Origin: Streptomyces sp. CHD11
Lineage (GTDB): Bacteria > Actinomycetota > Actinomycetes > Streptomycetales > Streptomycetaceae
Direction: 5' to 3'
DNA: 64,000 nt
Assembly (NCBI RefSeq): GCF_018638295.1
Contig: NZ_JABTTS010000001.1
Span: 310,001 to 374,000, forward strand
Under the pieces are notes generated by a model. That model did no database searches. It was not told the DNA's origin and worked only from the letters and a program-made list of their open reading frames with translations. Both the position numbers and the translations under genes were made by a program. This document shows positions 19,908 through 29,771 of this stretch, in pieces; within the stretch, counting starts at the first letter, position 1; each line of letters begins with the position of its first letter.

Positions 19908-21818
19908 TCAGCGCGGCGTGTGACTCACCCGCACCGGGCCGAAGGCGATCCGGGTACGGGCCGTGCCGCCGGCCCAGACCACCTCGATCACCGCGTCGTC
20001 CACCAGCACGTCGTCGACGGCTTCCGACAGGGGCGTGGGCGCGGTGCCGGTGTCCCCGGTATCGGTGAGGGACGCCAGGGCGACATGAACCGAGGTGCCC
20101 TCACAGCGGCCGGTGAGGCGCGGCAGCAGGGCCCACGGGGTCCAGGCCGTTCCCTGCGGTGCGCGGACCGTCCGCGCGGACGGGTCGTCCCAGCCGTGCA
20201 GTCCGTACAGGGCGGAGGTCAGTGACTCCTCGGGGCCGGTCGCCCAGCCGGTGAGGGTGAGCCGGGACTCCGCCGGCGCCCCCACCACCCGGTGAGCCCG
20301 CAGTTCGTGGCGGCCGTGTGCCACGGTGACGCTCTCCACACGCAGGCCGGGCACCATCGGCGGGCCCGCGGTGAAGACGGGCCGGTGCCAGGAGGCGGCC
20401 CAGCCCCAGCCGTCGCCGTGCCCGGCGCCCAGGGGGTGGATGCGGCGGCGCACACTGTGCCGGCCACCGGTCCGCACGCTGAGGTGGTTGTCGGCGGTGT
20501 TCCCGGCGGACGTCGGACCGGTCCGGGTGGAGTAGGCCTGGCGTCCGTAGAGCGGGTCGTCCTCGGCCGCCGACTCACCCTCGTGCGGGCGCACATGGTC
20601 GCTGCCGTGGTTGTGCAGCCGCACGATCCCGTCGGCCCGGGTCGCCTGGACGAGCAGTCCGGGCGCGGGCAGCGCCAGCACCCGGTCGGACTCCTCCACG
20701 GGCGCGGCCTCCTCACGCGCCGTCCAGAAGGCGGAGCCGGCGGGGGCGAGCAGGGCGACGAACGCCTTCGACGCCCAGTACGGCGACGCCGGACCCGAGT
20801 AACTCTGCAGACCCGCCTCGTGCGGGCCGTACCAGCCGGGGATCAGCAGGCCGTCCGCGCTCAGCGCGCCCCGGTCCAGGAAGTGGCGCAGGCTGCCACT
20901 GGCGATGCGGCGTGCCGCGCCCGGTGACAGCGGGGTGTGGCCGGTCACCGTACCCAGCGAGACGGCGGCCGAGGCGGCGAAGCGGTAGGTCAGCGAACGG
21001 CCGAAGTGCAGCGGCGCCCCGTCCGCGCCGAACATCAGGGCGAGGCCCGCCAGATGGGCGCGCAGGCGTGCGCCGTAGTGCGTCGACGCCGCCGCGTCGC
21101 CCGCGAGGTGGGCGTCGAGCACCGGATACAGGTGCAGGGCCCAGCCGTTGTAGTGGTCGAAGGCGCGCCCGTCCCCGTCGGCGTACCAGCCGTCGCCCCG
21201 GTACCAGTCCTCCAGCAGCAGCCGTCCGCGCTCGCGCGCGGCCGCCGTCTCGGCGTCGCCGCGGCCCACCGACTCCAGGAACCCGGCGACCGTGTAAGGG
21301 AAGAGGTACCAGTTGTTGGGCGCCGGGGTGTGCCGCAGGGCGCCCCGCAGCCACTCCTCCGCGCGGTCCCGCACACCGGGGTCGAGCCGTTCCCACAGCC
21401 AGGGCGCGGTCAGCCGCAGGCCGAGCGCGACCGACGCCGATTCGACCATCGGCTGGCCCTGGACGTCGAAGTCCAGGATCAGCGGCCAGGACTCGGTGTC
21501 GTCACGGCCGGGGGTGCGGGTGCCGGCGGCGAGACCGCTCGCGTAACGCTCCAGCATCCCGTGGGGATCGTGTCCGTCCGCTCCCGCGACGCGGAACGCG
21601 GCGGCCAGGAACGTCCTGGCATAGCCCTCGAGTCCGTCGGAGCGTACTCCCGAGCGTGAGGGACGGCCGGGCAGGTCGAGCAGGGCGCAGCCGGGGGTGC
21701 TCCGGCGCCAGGCCGCGGTGAGCAGCCCGTCCGCCACGGCCTCCCAGTGGGCACGGGTGTAGCCGGTGCGGGGGCTGACGTCGTGGTCGTCGACGGGCAG
21801 TGCGAAGGGGATACTCAT
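19908..21818 (-). CDS. DUF2264 protein (presumed carbohydrate-processing)
   Basis: A 636-residue cytosolic protein of the DUF2264 family. It shows the family's opening PRTGYTRAHWEAVADGLL, then GVRSDGLEGYARTFLAAAF and MLERYASGLAAGT. The helical-repeat N-terminal half followed by a beta-rich C-terminal half recalls polysaccharide-lyase and unsaturated-sugar hydrolase architectures, but no activity is established. Its start codon overlaps the stop of the hydroxyacid dehydrogenase gene (ATGA at 21815-21818), so both are made from one message. The pairing suggests breakdown of an acidic or oxidised sugar. Confidence 0.85.
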   Translation of the reverse strand: MSIPFALPVDDHDVSPRTGYTRAHWEAVADGLLTAAWRRSTPGCALLDLPGRPSRSGVRSDGLEGYARTFLAAAFRVAGADGHDPHGMLERYASGLAAGTRTPGRDDTESWPLILDFDVQGQPMVESASVALGLRLTAPWLWERLDPGVRDRAEEWLRGALRHTPAPNNWYLFPYTVAGFLESVGRGDAETAAARERGRLLLEDWYRGDGWYADGDGRAFDHYNGWALHLYPVLDAHLAGDAAASTHYGARLRAHLAGLALMFGADGAPLHFGRSLTYRFAASAAVSLGTVTGHTPLSPGAARRIASGSLRHFLDRGALSADGLLIPGWYGPHEAGLQSYSGPASPYWASKAFVALLAPAGSAFWTAREEAAPVEESDRVLALPAPGLLVQATRADGIVRLHNHGSDHVRPHEGESAAEDDPLYGRQAYSTRTGPTSAGNTADNHLSVRTGGRHSVRRRIHPLGAGHGDGWGWAASWHRPVFTAGPPMVPGLRVESVTVAHGRHELRAHRVVGAPAESRLTLTGWATGPEESLTSALYGLHGWDDPSARTVRAPQGTAWTPWALLPRLTGRCEGTSVHVALASLTDTGDTGTAPTPLSEAVDDVLVDDAVIEVVWAGGTARTRIAFGPVRVSHTPR

Positions 21819-22858
21819 GCCAGGAAGGCCAGCCTTTCGCGCGGTACGGGGTGCAGGAAGCCCTCGCCCGAGCACCAGCGCGCGGCTTCGGAGAGGGCGA
21901 GTCCGGCCAGCCGGCGCCACTCGTTGCCCTGGGAGCCGGCGAGGTGGGGGGTGAGGAGAACGTTGTCGCACTCCCACAACGGGTGGTCCGGCGGCAGGAC
22001 CTCGGGGTCGGTGACATCGAGCACCGCGCGGATCCGGCCGGCCAGCACGGCTTCGGTGAGGGCGTCCTGGTCGATGATCGCGCCGCGTGCGGTGTTGATC
22101 AGTACGGCGTCGGGGCGCATGGAGTCGATCAGGTCGCGGCCGACCAGCCCACGGGTCTCCGGCAGCAGCGGGGTGTGCACGCTCACGGTGTCGCCGCGCC
22201 GGAACAGCTCCGTCGGTCCGACGTGCTGCACGCCGAGTTCACGGGCCTCCCCGGCGCCGACGTACGGGTCGTGCAGCAGCACCTCGAAGTCGTGCGGGCG
22301 CAGCAGGTCGATGACCCGCCGGCCGATGAGCGACGCCGACAGGATCCCGACGGTGCGGTGGTGGTTGCCGACCGTGCGGGGAGTGCACAGCCAGTCCGGG
22401 GCGGTGCGCGAGGCGCGGTGGTCGCGCGCGGTCTCCAGCACCCGCTTGCCGGTGAGCAGGATCATGGCGAGGGTGTACTCCGCCACCGGAAGGGCGTTGG
22501 CCGCGGCGGCGGAGGACACCTCGATGCCGCGCTCCCAGCAGGCGTCGGTGACATGGCCGCGTACGCTCCCCGCGGTGTGCACGACGGCGCGCAGCCGTGG
22601 CGCCGAGCGCAGCACGTCCGGGTCCAGCGGTGGGCAGCCCCAGCCGGTGACCAGCAGGTCGACGTCGGCGAGCACGGTACGGGCCCGGGGGGTGGTGAGG
22701 TCGTCCAGCACCGGCGGGGGCGCGAGATCGCACCACTGCGCCAGGGTCGTGAGGAACTCGGGGCCGAGGACGGCCGCGGCGGCATCCGGGGACATGGCCA
22801 GTGCGGCCCGGGGGCGGGAGCCGGGGCCGGCCGGTGGCTCGGTCATGGTGTGACGCAA
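21815..22858 (-). CDS. D-isomer-specific 2-hydroxyacid dehydrogenase family protein
   Basis: A 347-residue NAD(P)-dependent oxidoreductase interconverting a 2-hydroxyacid and a 2-oxoacid. Features in order: the VHTAGSVRGHVTD segment, a nucleotide-binding region with an atypical glycine motif (GILSASLIGRRVIDLL), the catalytic Arg block LINTARGAIID, the acidic residue near DVTDPEVLPPDHPL, and the His block LLTPHLAGS. The gene is first in a two-gene operon with DUF2264. ATG 22858 is used; an ATG four codons later is possible. Confidence 0.9.
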   Translation of the reverse strand: MRHTMTEPPAGPGSRPRAALAMSPDAAAAVLGPEFLTTLAQWCDLAPPPVLDDLTTPRARTVLADVDLLVTGWGCPPLDPDVLRSAPRLRAVVHTAGSVRGHVTDACWERGIEVSSAAAANALPVAEYTLAMILLTGKRVLETARDHRASRTAPDWLCTPRTVGNHHRTVGILSASLIGRRVIDLLRPHDFEVLLHDPYVGAGEARELGVQHVGPTELFRRGDTVSVHTPLLPETRGLVGRDLIDSMRPDAVLINTARGAIIDQDALTEAVLAGRIRAVLDVTDPEVLPPDHPLWECDNVLLTPHLAGSQGNEWRRLAGLALSEAARWCSGEGFLHPVPRERLAFLA

Positions 22859-23385
22859 CTCCTTGGGCGGTCGCGGTCACTTCGCGGCACCGGCGGGTCG
22901 GACCGCCGCGCCGGAAGCGCGGGTGCGGGGTGGTGAGTCGGAGCATCACTGAGTGAATGGTCCGGCCGGAGCGGAACGAAACTTCGAGCGCTCGTCCCGC
23001 CGCTCCGGCTCTCTCATCCGTCTGCCCGCGCCGGCCGGACCGCGGGCGTCGGCGGCGCTCCCGGTCCGGCCCTCCGCGCGCGCCAGGGGCACGGTCGGCC
23101 GGCGGGGGCCGAGGCGGGAGTGCGGCGGGCCGGGGCGGCGGCGGGTTCGTCCGTGACACGGGTCAGGGACGCCGCCCCGGCGCCGCGGTACCGGGAAGCC
23201 GCGCGGCGTGCCGTCGTCACCCGCGGTTCCCCACAGCGCCTCAGCTCCTCGGCGATTCCCGCCCCCGGTCCGGGCGGGCGCGGACCGTCAGCGCACCGGC
23301 GCTGTGGAGTGGGAAGGAGATGGATCCCCCTGACGGACCGGCCCGAGCGTCGTGCGCACTCCGCCGCCGGTGCTCGGCGTGCTGC
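22859..23385. other. Intergenic region with a small inverted repeat
   Basis: No gene recognised in 527 bases. TCACT-G-AGTGA at 22946-22956 is a perfect inverted repeat about 90 bases upstream of the dehydrogenase-DUF2264 operon and could be its operator. The rest is GC-rich DNA without ribosome sites. Confidence 0.45.
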
Positions 23386-23799
23386 TCACATGTTCCCGGC
23401 TGTCGGGGGCCGGCTCTGGATCCGCATGCCGGGACGGCGGCGGTGTGCGGTGAGATACGTCAGACCGGCGGGTCCGGCGGCGAGGCTTCGGGTGGAGCCG
23501 TGCGGGAGCCAGGTCAGGGTGCCGGTGGGCAGGGGGTGCGGGCCGTCGGGGGCGGTGAGGGTGCCGTCCCCCGCGAGGACGAGCAGGAGGACGTCGAGTT
23601 CGGGCTCGCGGTGGGTGTCGACGTGCTGCCCCGGCGGGAGGTGCACGACATTGGCGTCGAGCTGCCTGCCGGGCTCCTCCAGCCGCCACAGGGCGCCGGC
23701 CGAAGCGTCGTCGGCGCCCGCGGCCAGCGCGGCCGTGTCGCACAGGAGGCGCGGAAGCGGGGCGTCGTCGCCCGGCGTACCGCTGTCTGCCGACGTCAT
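23386..23799 (-). CDS. Cupin-domain protein
   Basis: A 137-residue single-cupin protein. Motif 1 resembles G(X)5HXH(X)3-4E (LPPGQHVDTHREPELDVLL) and supplies the metal ligands; motif 2 (PTGTLTWLPHGSTRS) supplies the final histidine. The metal and substrate cannot be inferred; such small cupins act as isomerases, dioxygenases or sensors. The ATG at 23799 was chosen over one ten codons upstream. It lies 60 bases downstream of the epoxide-hydrolase-like gene on the opposite side of no clear terminator, so the two may be cotranscribed. Confidence 0.75.
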   Translation of the reverse strand: MTSADSGTPGDDAPLPRLLCDTAALAAGADDASAGALWRLEEPGRQLDANVVHLPPGQHVDTHREPELDVLLLVLAGDGTLTAPDGPHPLPTGTLTWLPHGSTRSLAAGPAGLTYLTAHRRRPGMRIQSRPPTAGNM

Positions 23800-23859
23800 C
23801 GAGATGTCACCGTCCCTGCGCGTGAACACGTTCGCGTTCCGAATATGAACCTAGCATGC

Positions 23860-24843
23860 CTATTTGGGCAGGCCGGTGAGCCAGTCGGTGAGGATGCGGC
23901 TGGTCTCGTCGGGGCGTTCCTGCTGGAGCCAGTGGCCGCAGCCTTCGAGGATGTGGGAGGAGACCAGGCCGGGGAGGGTGACGGGGAAGGCGCTGATCGC
24001 GTCGGCCATCCAGGTGGTGGACGCGTCGAGTCCGCCGCCGATGAACAGGGAGGGCTGGGTGACGGGAGCGCCGTCGTACTCGGCGAGCTCCTCCCAGTCA
24101 CGGTCCAGGTTGCGGTAGCGGGCCAGCGCTCCGCTCATCCCGGTGCGCTCGAACTCCCCGGCGAAGGTGTCCAGGTCCTCCTCGGTCAGCCAGGCCGGGA
24201 GGGGTCCCGCGGGGAACCTGTCGCGGAGCGTTCCGCCCGGGCTGACGAAGTACGGCGAAGGCATGCCGGGTGCGGGCATGGTGTCGGCCGACAGCGCCCT
24301 GCAGAAGCCGGCGAGCCAGCCACGTACATCGGGTTCGATCTCCGCCTCGGCACGGCCCGGCTGCTGGAAGTACGAGACGTAGAACTCGTCGTCGCCGCCC
24401 ATCGCGGCGAACACCGAACTCGGCCGCGGGCCCCCGCGCGGGGCGTACGGGACGCTGAGCATGGCCGCCGCGCGGAAGACGTCCGGCCGGATCAGGGCGG
24501 CGTTCGCGGCGACGGCCGACCCCCAGTCGTGGCCGACGACGACCGCGGTCCGCTCGCCCAGGGCGTGCACCACCGCGGCGGCGTCCGCGACGAGTTCCCG
24601 CATGCGGTAGGCGTCCGTGGCGGCCGGCCGGGAGGAACGGCCGTAGCCGCGCACGTCGAGGGCCGCGGCGCGGTAGCCGGCCGCGGCGAGGGCCGGCAGT
24701 TGGTGGCGCCAGGAGTACCAGGACTCCGGGAAGCCGTGGACGAGCAGCACCAGAGGGCCGCTGCCCTGCTCCACCACGTGCGTGCGGCCGGCGGGCGAGG
24801 GGACGAGGCGATGCGTGGGACCGGTCGCCGGGTGCTGTGACAT
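23860..24843 (-). CDS. Alpha/beta hydrolase, epoxide hydrolase-like
   Basis: A 327-residue soluble enzyme. HGFPESWYSWRHQ (from residue 36) forms the oxyanion hole of epoxide hydrolases, and the nucleophile motif GHDWGS places Asp at 106 instead of Ser, pointing to epoxide or haloalkane chemistry. Lid tyrosines occur in FYVSYFQQPG and ALARYRNLDRDWE, and the catalytic His in GCGHWLQQERP near the C-terminus. The ATG at 24843 was chosen because homology starts there; an upstream extension of 24 codons is not convincing. A natural substrate is unknown. Confidence 0.9.
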   Translation of the reverse strand: MSQHPATGPTHRLVPSPAGRTHVVEQGSGPLVLLVHGFPESWYSWRHQLPALAAAGYRAAALDVRGYGRSSRPAATDAYRMRELVADAAAVVHALGERTAVVVGHDWGSAVAANAALIRPDVFRAAAMLSVPYAPRGGPRPSSVFAAMGGDDEFYVSYFQQPGRAEAEIEPDVRGWLAGFCRALSADTMPAPGMPSPYFVSPGGTLRDRFPAGPLPAWLTEEDLDTFAGEFERTGMSGALARYRNLDRDWEELAEYDGAPVTQPSLFIGGGLDASTTWMADAISAFPVTLPGLVSSHILEGCGHWLQQERPDETSRILTDWLTGLPK

Positions 24844-25335
24844 GGGTACTCCAGGGTTGTCCGGGACGTCCGGCCCTCCCGGCCCGCTGAGCGCCGGAGA
24901 GCCTCCGCCGAGCATGGCCCCGGCGGCCCCGGCGGAACGAGCGGTGTTGCCGGTCCGGCAAACGCGCGCTCGCCCTGCCGTCCACCACGTGCTCGTCCGC
25001 CGGATCCGCCGCGCTCGCCTCCCGGTCCGGCATGCCCGCCCACCCGGTCCGGTCCGGCATGCCCGCCACCCTCGCCCCGTCCCGAGTCGTCCTCCTCCGG
25101 CGTCAGGGTGACAGGCGCGCCGTGGGACCGGGGGTCACCTCGCAGGGGTGCCGCCGCACCGGGAAACGCGCCGGGGGCGGTTCCGGCCGAACCGGCTCGA
25201 TCGGCACCGTCGCGGGTGAACGGCGGCCGGGCCCTCTGTCCTGACGTTTTCGCGCTGTGCAATGATCTGGCGGGACCCCGGCCTGTCGGCCGAGCGGCCG
25301 TGGCGGGCTCCCGCACACGAGAGGAATCGACGGAC
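24844..25335. other. Divergent intergenic region with repeats
   Basis: No gene in 492 bases. TTGCCGG-T-CCGGCAA at 24947-24961 is a perfect inverted repeat upstream of the hydrolase gene, a candidate operator. A 17-base direct repeat (GGTCCGGCATGCCCGCC) occurs at 25024-25040 and 25051-25067. Confidence 0.45.
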
Positions 25336-25851
25336 GTGACCGCGCAGAGCCCGGACGCCGGCGGATCGCCGGACGAGCACGACGGCACCCCGTCCGTGCC
25401 CGAGGACGTCTGGCAGCGGTTCCTCACCGACACGGAGCGCGCCATCCGGGCCACCGCCCCCAGGGAGCCCTCCGCGCGGCAGCGGACGACCCGGCCGGCG
25501 CCCCGTCCCCGCGCCCCTGCCCCGGGGACGGACGCGGGCAGCGCCGCCCCGGTCGGCGATCTGTGGCGGCCCGACGATCCCTGGGAGGGCCCCTCCTGGC
25601 GGGACCTGGACCGCCGCGCCAGAGTGCGCCGTGTGGGGCGCGTGGTGGGCACGGCGGCCGCGATCGCGCTGGCGCTGGGCGCGTGGTCCCACCTGTCGAC
25701 CGGGGCGGGCACTCCGGTCGAGGGGCCGGGCGGCGACGGCGTGCTGCAGCAGTCCGAGGTGGCGCCGGCGGACCTGCCCACCGCGGCGACGTCCCGGGCG
25801 CCCGGACTCACTTCCCCGTCCTCCTCCGGCCCGGCGGTCCAGGCCGGCTGA
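25336..25851 (+). CDS. Conserved single-pass membrane protein
   Basis: A 171-residue protein with a conserved actinobacterial N-terminal segment (PEDVWQRFLTDTERAIRATAPREPS is split here as VWQRFLTDTERAI and the following residues), a Pro-rich linker, one membrane helix around residues 110-130 (VVGTAAAIALALGAW) and a short outer tail. The GTG at 25336 follows GAGAGGAA. Function unknown. It converges with pgm, an arrangement I recall from other Streptomyces. Confidence 0.75.
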   Translation: MTAQSPDAGGSPDEHDGTPSVPEDVWQRFLTDTERAIRATAPREPSARQRTTRPAPRPRAPAPGTDAGSAAPVGDLWRPDDPWEGPSWRDLDRRARVRRVGRVVGTAAAIALALGAWSHLSTGAGTPVEGPGGDGVLQQSEVAPADLPTAATSRAPGLTSPSSSGPAVQAG

Positions 25852-25907
25852 CGCGCCCCCGGTCACCCTCCGCCGGGTGACCGGGACATCGCCGTACGAG
25901 GTGCGGC

Positions 25908-27548
25908 TCAGCCGCCCAGCGCCGCGAGGACCACGGACTTGGCCTCCTCCTGCACCCGGCGGAGGTGAGCGGGCCCCTGGAACGACTCGGCGTAGATCTT
26001 GTACACGTCCTCGGTGCCGGAGGGCCGGGCGGCGAACCAGGCACTCTCCGTGGTCACCTTGATTCCGCCGATGGCCGCGCCGTTGCCCGGAGCCTCGGTG
26101 AGCACCCCGGTGACCGGTTCTCCGGCAAGGGTGTCGGCGGTGACCTGGGCCGGGGAGAGTTTCGCCAGCCGGGCCTTCTCCTCGCGGGTGGCCGGGGCGT
26201 CGATCCGCTCGTAGGCGGGCTCGCCGAAGCGGGTGGTGAGCGCCGCGTAGTGCTCGGAGGGCGTCTTCCCGGTGACCGCGGTGATCTCGGAGGCGAGCAG
26301 CGCGAGGATGACGCCGTCCTTGTCGGTGGTCCACACCGATCCGTCCCGGCGCAGGAAGGACGCCCCGGCCGACTCCTCGCCGCCGAAGCCGAGGGTGCCG
26401 TCGGCCAGTCCGTCCACGAACCACTTGAACCCGACCGGTACTTCGACCAGTTCGCGCTTCAGGTCGGCGGCGACCCGGTCGATCATCGCCGAGGACACCA
26501 GTGTCTTGCCGACCCCGGCGGCCGCCGGCCACCGCTCACGGTGCGCGAAGAGGTAGCCGATCGCCGTGGCGAGATAGTGGTTGGGGTTCATCAACCCCGC
26601 GTCCGGGGTGACGATGCCGTGCCGGTCGGCGTCCGCGTCGTTGCCGGTGGCGATGTCGAAGCGGTCACGCCGGCCGATGAGGGACGCCATGGCGTGCGGC
26701 GACGAGCAGTCCATACGGATCTTGCCGTCCCAGTCCAGCGTCATGAACCGCCAGGTGGGGTCGGTGAGCGGGTTGACCACCGTGAGGTCGAGGCGGTGCT
26801 GTTCGGCGATCCGGCTCCAGTAGGCCACGGACGCCCCGCCCAGCGGGTCGGCCCCGATCCGTACGCCGGCCGCCCGGATCGCGTCCAGGTCCAGCACGTC
26901 CGGCAGATCCGCGACATAGGTCCCGAGGAAGTCGTACCGGCCGGTCCCGGGTGCGGCGAGGGCGCGGGCGTACGGGATGCGGCGGACGTCCTTGAGGCCG
27001 CCGAGGATGATCTCGTTGGCCCGGTCCTGGATCCAGCCGGTCGCGTCCGAACCGGCCGGTCCGCCGCTGGGCGGGTTGTACTTGAAGCCGCCGTCGGCGG
27101 GCGGGTTGTGCGACGGGGTGACGACGACCCCGTCCGCGAGGCCCGTGGTGCGGCCCCGGTTGTGGGCGAGGACGGCGTGCGAGACCGCCGGGGTCGGCGT
27201 GTAGCCGTCGGCGCTGTCGATGAGCACCGTGATCCCGGCCGCGGCGAACACCTCCAGGGCGGTGACCCGGGCGGGCTCGGAGAGCGCGTGGGTGTCGGCG
27301 CCCAGGAAGAGCGGTCCGTCGGTGCCCTGTGCGGCACGGTACTCGCAGATGGCCTGGCTGGTCGCGGCGATGTGGTCCTCGTTGAACGCGGCCGCCAGGG
27401 AGGAGCCGCGGTGTCCCGACGTCCCGAACGCGACACGCTGCCCCGGTTCCCCGGGGTCGGGGTGCAGTGCGTAGTACGCCGTGACCAGCCGAGCGACGTC
27501 GACGAGATCCTCGGGACCGGCCGGGCCGCCCGCTCGCTCGTGCTGCAT
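25908..27548 (-). CDS. pgm: Phosphoglucomutase (alpha-D-glucose phosphate-specific)
   Basis: A 546-residue enzyme interconverting glucose 1-phosphate and glucose 6-phosphate, linking glycogen and trehalose metabolism and nucleotide-sugar synthesis to glycolysis. The phosphoserine loop TPSHNP places Ser at residue 146. The Mg-binding loop is [10 protein letters not shown], the sugar-binding loop GEESAGASF and the phosphate-binding loop [10 protein letters not shown] near the C-terminus. Start 27548 has a strong GGAGGAG ribosome site; longer upstream frames lack one. Single gene, ordinary length. Confidence 0.97.
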   Translation of the reverse strand: MQHERAGGPAGPEDLVDVARLVTAYYALHPDPGEPGQRVAFGTSGHRGSSLAAAFNEDHIAATSQAICEYRAAQGTDGPLFLGADTHALSEPARVTALEVFAAAGITVLIDSADGYTPTPAVSHAVLAHNRGRTTGLADGVVVTPSHNPPADGGFKYNPPSGGPAGSDATGWIQDRANEIILGGLKDVRRIPYARALAAPGTGRYDFLGTYVADLPDVLDLDAIRAAGVRIGADPLGGASVAYWSRIAEQHRLDLTVVNPLTDPTWRFMTLDWDGKIRMDCSSPHAMASLIGRRDRFDIATGNDADADRHGIVTPDAGLMNPNHYLATAIGYLFAHRERWPAAAGVGKTLVSSAMIDRVAADLKRELVEVPVGFKWFVDGLADGTLGFGGEESAGASFLRRDGSVWTTDKDGVILALLASEITAVTGKTPSEHYAALTTRFGEPAYERIDAPATREEKARLAKLSPAQVTADTLAGEPVTGVLTEAPGNGAAIGGIKVTTESAWFAARPSGTEDVYKIYAESFQGPAHLRRVQEEAKSVVLAALGG

Positions 27549-27789
27549 GTGCCCACTCCTCCGCAGGGGTTGATTCTTCGCTTGCGGAGACATCTTTCCT
27601 CTTCGGGGCCGTAGCGCGCGAGTGCGCCCGGCCTGCCGGCCCTCTCGGCCGTCCCGTCGTCCCCGAGCCGGACCGTCACCGCGTCGCGTCCGCCGTCCGG
27701 CCGCGTCCACCGACCGAGCGGGGTGCGCGCCGTGGGCCGCACCGCCCGCCGGGCCGCGACCACCTCCCGCGGCCGGTTCGCCGGTGGGG

Positions 27790-28218
27790 TCAGATCCGTC
27801 CGCCGGTCATCCGGGTGAGGGGACCGTGGGTGTGGCGTTCCGCGCGGCGGCCCACCGCATAGGAGGCGGCGGTGAGCGCGGTCAGGCCGGCCGCTGCTCC
27901 GGCGGCGACCAGCCTGCGGTTGGCGATGACGGTCCAGGCGGTCTTGGCGCCGGCGGCGACCTGTCCCGACGTGGCGACGACGGCCCGGCGGCCCGCCTCG
28001 ACCCCCTTGGCCGCGGACTGTGCGGCGCCGTTCGCCGCCTGGGCCGCGCGTCCGGCACCCGCCGCGGTCGCCGACGCGGCGTCACTCGCCTTGCCGGCGG
28101 CCTTGTCCGCCGCCCGGCCGGCGGGAGCGGTGGCCTTGTCCGCGGCATCCTGGGTCTTGGAGGCGGCGGAACGGGCGGTCGCGGTCTTCTGGTTCGCGTT
28201 CTTGCTCTGTTCACTCAT
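27790..28218 (-). CDS. Ala/Lys-rich membrane protein
   Basis: A 142-residue low-complexity protein. The first 80 residues are Ala/Lys/Ser/Asp repeats ([13 protein letters not shown] and similar) resembling amphipathic LEA- or apolipoprotein-like helices, followed by one membrane segment ([21 protein letters not shown]) and a basic tail. The ATG at 28218 is preferred over a start 12 codons upstream. Function unknown; LEA-like segments suggest a stress or envelope role, by analogy only. Confidence 0.6.
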   Translation of the reverse strand: MSEQSKNANQKTATARSAASKTQDAADKATAPAGRAADKAAGKASDAASATAAGAGRAAQAANGAAQSAAKGVEAGRRAVVATSGQVAAGAKTAWTVIANRRLVAAGAAAGLTALTAASYAVGRRAERHTHGPLTRMTGGRI

Positions 28219-29038
28219 GGACACCGACTTGCCGCTGTTCCCCGCGCCAAACACGGACCTGTTCCCCGTGCCGGCCCGCGGGCACCGCGACCGGACCCGG
28301 ACTCAGCCGACGGGCATTCGGTCCAACAGCGGCGTCCCGAGGGGGAGATGGCCGACATGGCCCGCGCACGCACCGTGCGCGGGCAGCAGCACGGGTCCCG
28401 TACCGGCCGAACCAGCGGCGGTGTGCGGCGCGTTGACCGCCTCACGGTCGGCCGGTCGCCACCGGCACACCTGCTCCGCGGGGCCGGTGGAGCGGGTCGG
28501 TGGCCCGGGGGGCGAATCGCTCCGGCGAAGGCACGCTCCGTCGGGCGGACGTACGGACGGACAGACGCAGGCGGCGGACGGGCGGGCGTCCGGCGGATGA
28601 CAGGCGGCAGGCGGCAGGCGGCAGGCGGCAGGCGGCAGGCGGATGGTCAGCGGGCGGGCGGCGGCTGGACGGCGGGCGGACGGTCAGCGGGCGGGCGGCG
28701 GCTGGACGGCGGGCGGACGGACGGACGGCCAGTCGGGCGGCGGGCGGCCGACGGACGCAGGGGTGATCGGTCGGCAGGCGGACCGTCGGACGCACCGACA
28801 GCCCGGCGGCAGGCGCACGGCCGGACGGGCAGTCGGTCGGCGGGCGGCCGGGCGGCCGGGCGGGACGAGCCGGTCGGCGTGGTCGAGGCCGCCGCCTGTA
28901 CGACGGTCGGCAGGAGAGCGGGGGGACGAGCCACCGTGGATGACGTGCGGTCGCCGGGCGGGCCGCAGGGCTGACTTCGTCCGGGCGGGGTAGGCGGAGT
29001 GCAGCAGTGGCGGAGCGGACACCCGGAAAGGAGCACCG
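28219..29038. repeat. 820-base GC-rich region with tandem repeats
   Basis: No gene is accepted here. CAGGCGG is repeated six times at 28601-28642, and a 37-base unit is duplicated in tandem at 28645-28681 and 28682-28718, followed by GGAC tetramers. The plus strand between 28540 and 28870 is dominated by GGCGG/GGGCGG words and could form G-quadruplexes. All long open frames in it are products of the repeats. Confidence 0.65.
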
Positions 29039-29188
29039 ATGCCGAGCATGATCCAGCGCATCAAGCAGTTCACCAGGAGCCCTCAGGGACGGCGCACGAC
29101 CGAGCAGGTGCGCAGGGCGGCGTCCGATCCGCGTCGCCGGGCCCAGGCGCAGCGCCTGCTGGGCAAGCTGCGCGGAGGCCGGCGCTGA
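29039..29188 (+). CDS. Small basic protein (49 residues)
   Basis: A short gene with an excellent ribosome site (GGAAAGGAG, 5 bases before the ATG). The product starts MPSMIQRIKQFTRSPQGRR and continues as a strongly basic, helical chain rich in Arg and Gln (PRRRAQAQRLLGKLR). Similar short basic proteins occur in other Streptomyces; role unknown, perhaps nucleic-acid binding. It is followed by the RsbW-like gene on the same strand. Confidence 0.7.
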   Translation: MPSMIQRIKQFTRSPQGRRTTEQVRRAASDPRRRAQAQRLLGKLRGGRR

Positions 29189-29270
29189 GCCCCGCACCCG
29201 CGCCCCTCCTCCGCACGGCCCGGCTGCCCGCAGCCGGGCCGTGCTCCCGTTCGACCCAGGAAGGACCCTC

Positions 29271-29696
29271 ATGACCGGATCGTCGGTCCGTGCGGTGGGC
29301 TGGGCACGCTCACTGCCACTGGACAGCGAGGTGAAGGCGGCCCGGGACTGGGCACGCGGGCACCTCGACGCGCTCAGGTGGACCACCACCGATCCCGAGA
29401 CGGTGGACGCCGTGCTGCTGACCGTCTCGGAGCTGGTCACCAACGCTCACCGGCACGCCCACAGCACCGCTCAGTTGATCATGACGTGGGATCAGCAGTG
29501 CCTGCACATCTCGGTGCACGACACCTCGGCCTCCCTTCCGGCACCCCGGGGGCCGAGCACCGAACGGGTCGGCGGGCGCGGCATGTTCCTCGTGGACGCC
29601 CTGGCCGACGCGTGGGAGGCGCATCCCTGCCCCCACGGCAAGACCGTCACCGCCTGCTTCCGCGGGCCGGGGCCGGAGAGGCCGCGGCAGCACTGA
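29271..29696 (+). CDS. RsbW-like ATP-binding protein (anti-sigma kinase family)
   Basis: A 141-residue stand-alone GHKL-type ATPase domain. The N box is ELVTNAHRHAH (Glu54, Asn58), the G1 box VHDTSASLP and the G2 box GGRGMFLVDAL. Proteins of this shape phosphorylate STAS antagonists and bind sigma factors in partner switching; Streptomyces has dozens, many of unknown partner. Start 29271 has CAGGAAGGA upstream. It lies a kilobase ahead of a SpoIIE phosphatase, cobalamin-sensor and STAS trio that lacks a kinase, so it may be their kinase. Confidence 0.85.
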   Translation: MTGSSVRAVGWARSLPLDSEVKAARDWARGHLDALRWTTTDPETVDAVLLTVSELVTNAHRHAHSTAQLIMTWDQQCLHISVHDTSASLPAPRGPSTERVGGRGMFLVDALADAWEAHPCPHGKTVTACFRGPGPERPRQH

Positions 29697-29771
29697 CCGG
29701 GGCCCCGTGCGCACGGGGCCGGTGTCCGGCCGTACGATCGGCCGGTCCGATCCCACAAGGAGCCCCGTCCG

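Noticed and set aside
28480..29000. Several plus- and minus-strand frames in the repeat region
   Set aside because: Products are repeats of Arg/Gly/Ala words generated by the DNA repeats; no ribosome sites.
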